DNA of 7,551 nt from Deltaproteobacteria bacterium. Lineage in GTDB: Bacteria > Desulfobacterota > Binatia > UBA9968. This document shows, piece by piece, positions 6,009-7,551 of this stretch (positions are counted from its first letter, which is position 1; each line of letters begins with the position of its first letter). Below the pieces are notes generated by a model that made no database searches, had not been told where the DNA came from, and was given only the letters and a program-made list of their open reading frames with translations. The translations under genes and the position numbers were made by a program. The stretch spans positions 1 through 7,551 of the forward strand of contig VBLN01000035.1 of the NCBI GenBank assembly GCA_005878685.1. Direction: 5' to 3'.

Positions 6009-7551
6009 TCATGTGATCAGCCGGTCCGTTAGCCACAAGGTGTCGGCAAAGGTGGCTCGGTCGGGCCGGTCCGAAGAGGAAAGAGCCGCTAGAAACGAGA
6101 GGATCATCTCCTGGGTATCGCCGATATCCTCGTACAGGATCCCATGCCGCGTTGAGGGCACCGTAAAGAGTTTTTTTTGGCTCGTACCCAGCCTCTTGTG
6201 GATGAGTTCAGCGCCCTCGGGCCCAACGATCGGATCGTCGGTACCCTGAATGAGGGTCACCGGACACTGGACATCCGGGAGGCGCTCTTCAAGCTCATCC
6301 ACCATGCGCCGCAGCTCATAAAGACTGCGGATTGGGACGTTGTGGTAGTTGATGTGGGGATGCTCCGAATCCCTCCGCCGAAACGGCACGATGCCTTCCG
6401 AAGATGAAACCCAGCGCACCAGCTGATTCGTGCCGTGCACCAGCGGCACGAAGATCATGTTGCGGTCGCGTAACTTCATGGGCACGGAGATGGCTGCAAC
6501 CCCCGCGAGCCGCTCCGGACAATCAGCGGCGAGTCGGAGTGACAGCGCTCCACCGGTTGAGAACCCGACCAAGCATATGCGGCGGGCGAACGCCGACATG
6601 ACCGCATAGCCTCGTCGCACTGACTCGAGCCAATCCTGCCAACTTCGCTCCCGAAGATCCCAGGGGGAGGTACCGTGACCCTTGAGCCGTACCCCGATGA
6701 CTGGATAACCGAGGGCCTTCAGCTTTTCGCCGAACGGCCGGGCCTCCGCGGGCGAGGCCAGGAACCCGTGCACCAAAACTACACCCAGTTCCTTTCTCCC
6801 TTCTTCGGGCAGGAACAGGAACGGCTCACCACTTTCCGTGGCCGTCTCCTGCTCGTTGATTTCCTTATAGCGAGGTCTAGAGAAATATTGCCTGTCCCAG
6901 GCGTAAGCCCTGAGTTCGTCGTCAAAGCGCATCTCCGCCAAGGTCTGGTCATCCAGCGCGGGCGTCTCCTCAATCGCCCGTTCCACCGAACGGGTGACTC
7001 CAGAAATGGGTGCGACTTCGTTCGCATAGACTGCAACCAGGTTCTCTAGACGGATCACGTCGAACCCGTGCTCCTGGCAAAGCTTGGGGAGGAACCGGTA
7101 CCGTGCATTTCCTGTCCCGAGGAGATTCATAGAGACGGTCGTGTCTATAAACTCGTCGAGCCTGCGACATTCGCCGTCGACAAGCCCACTATAGGCCTCG
7201 GGGTTTTTGAGGCCTCGATGAAGTTGAACGGAGGGTTCCTTCTGGACCCTTTTAACCGCCAGATAAAGGGTCTTGCGGAACGTGGCGTGATCGACTTCCG
7301 TTTGCCCTTTGGCCACAAACGTCAGGATGAGACGTGATGCCAGGTGACCGAGATTGACCGTCACGCCGGTGTACATCCGGCGCATGTACTCGTCCCGGAT
7401 TTCCAGGGCGTTGCGTCGCGTGCGCTGTGCCGCGAGGCGCGCGCTCCAACCCGCTCCATCGTGTGTTAGTTGAAAGAGCGCATCCAGTGAATCGATCTTG
7501 CGAGCCAGATGAGCGATTAGTTTGCGCTCCCACCAGCGCCAGAATTCGGCG
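6009..7551 (-). CDS. α/β-hydrolase with long N-terminal region, 5' end outside window
   Basis: At least 513 residues are visible, and the frame is still open at the right edge, so the true start is not in this window. The first visible ATG, at 7385, is probably internal because coding-like sequence (for example AEFWRWWERKLIAHLARK) runs in frame before it. Counting from the edge, residues 256-490 form an α/β-hydrolase of the esterase/lipase class. The oxyanion-hole motif is HGFLASP (261-267), the nucleophile is Ser331 in GFSTGG, the acid is Asp439 in GTDDPIV (Asp438 is next to it), and the base is His469 in STRHGILYED. It is therefore probably an active ester or lipid hydrolase, substrate unknown. 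Residues 1-250 do not belong to that fold. They include a hydrophobic stretch (NLGHLASRLILTFVAKG, about 66-82) and FDVIRLENLVAVYANEVAP (163-181). This order is reminiscent of the tail of PlsB-type acyltransferases, a tentative inference. No signal peptide can be judged. Its position ahead of β-oxidation genes suggests a role in releasing or remodelling acyl groups. Confidence 0.82.
   Translation of the reverse strand, partial: AEFWRWWERKLIAHLARKIDSLDALFQLTHDGAGWSARLAAQRTRRNALEIRDEYMRRMYTGVTVNLGHLASRLILTFVAKGQTEVDHATFRKTLYLAVKRVQKEPSVQLHRGLKNPEAYSGLVDGECRRLDEFIDTTVSMNLLGTGNARYRFLPKLCQEHGFDVIRLENLVAVYANEVAPISGVTRSVERAIEETPALDDQTLAEMRFDDELRAYAWDRQYFSRPRYKEINEQETATESGEPFLFLPEEGRKELGVVLVHGFLASPAEARPFGEKLKALGYPVIGVRLKGHGTSPWDLRERSWQDWLESVRRGYAVMSAFARRICLVGFSTGGALSLRLAADCPERLAGVAAISVPMKLRDRNMIFVPLVHGTNQLVRWVSSSEGIVPFRRRDSEHPHINYHNVPIRSLYELRRMVDELEERLPDVQCPVTLIQGTDDPIVGPEGAELIHKRLGTSQKKLFTVPSTRHGILYEDIGDTQEMILSFLAALSSSDRPDRATFADTLWLTDRLIT

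Overview
The window holds four consecutive minus-strand genes that read as one fatty-acid β-oxidation operon, followed by about 660 bases with no convincing gene. In transcription order, from high to low coordinates, the genes are: the 3' part of a large α/β-hydrolase gene cut by the right edge (6009-7551); a FadA-type 3-ketoacyl-CoA thiolase (4796-5932); a FadN-type 3-hydroxyacyl-CoA dehydrogenase/enoyl-CoA hydratase (2462-4795); and a long acyl-CoA dehydrogenase with extra N- and C-terminal domains (664-2451).

The three β-oxidation genes are tightly packed. The thiolase stop and the fadN start are directly adjacent and in the same frame, and fadN and the dehydrogenase are 10 bases apart. 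Between them they encode the whole repeating cycle: dehydrogenation of acyl-CoA, hydration, NAD-dependent oxidation, and thiolytic cleavage to acetyl-CoA. No acyl-CoA synthetase, electron-transfer flavoprotein or regulator is visible. The operon promoter must lie beyond the right edge unless there is one inside the hydrolase gene or in the 76-base gap before the thiolase, and I see no clear one in that gap.

The hydrolase has a complete Ser-Asp-His α/β-hydrolase domain at its C-terminus. Before it lie at least 250 residues that such a domain does not explain. The frame stays open to the window edge, so the gene is larger than the part starting at its first visible methionine. The order of segments in the front part resembles the tail of PlsB-type glycerol-3-phosphate acyltransferases. 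That is a tentative reading from pattern only.

Bases 1-663, downstream of the operon, are visibly richer in A and T than the genes. They contain phased A/T tracts, a consensus -35-like hexamer inside an inverted repeat, and some very short ORFs. None is strong enough to call a gene.

The organism is a bacterium with fairly GC-rich genes. The protein families and gene packing would fit a proteobacterium, but the same thiolase/FadN pairing occurs in Bacillus, and nothing here fixes the lineage. The core content is ordinary metabolism. I do not see a new defence or mobile system. The most unusual item is the extended hydrolase.
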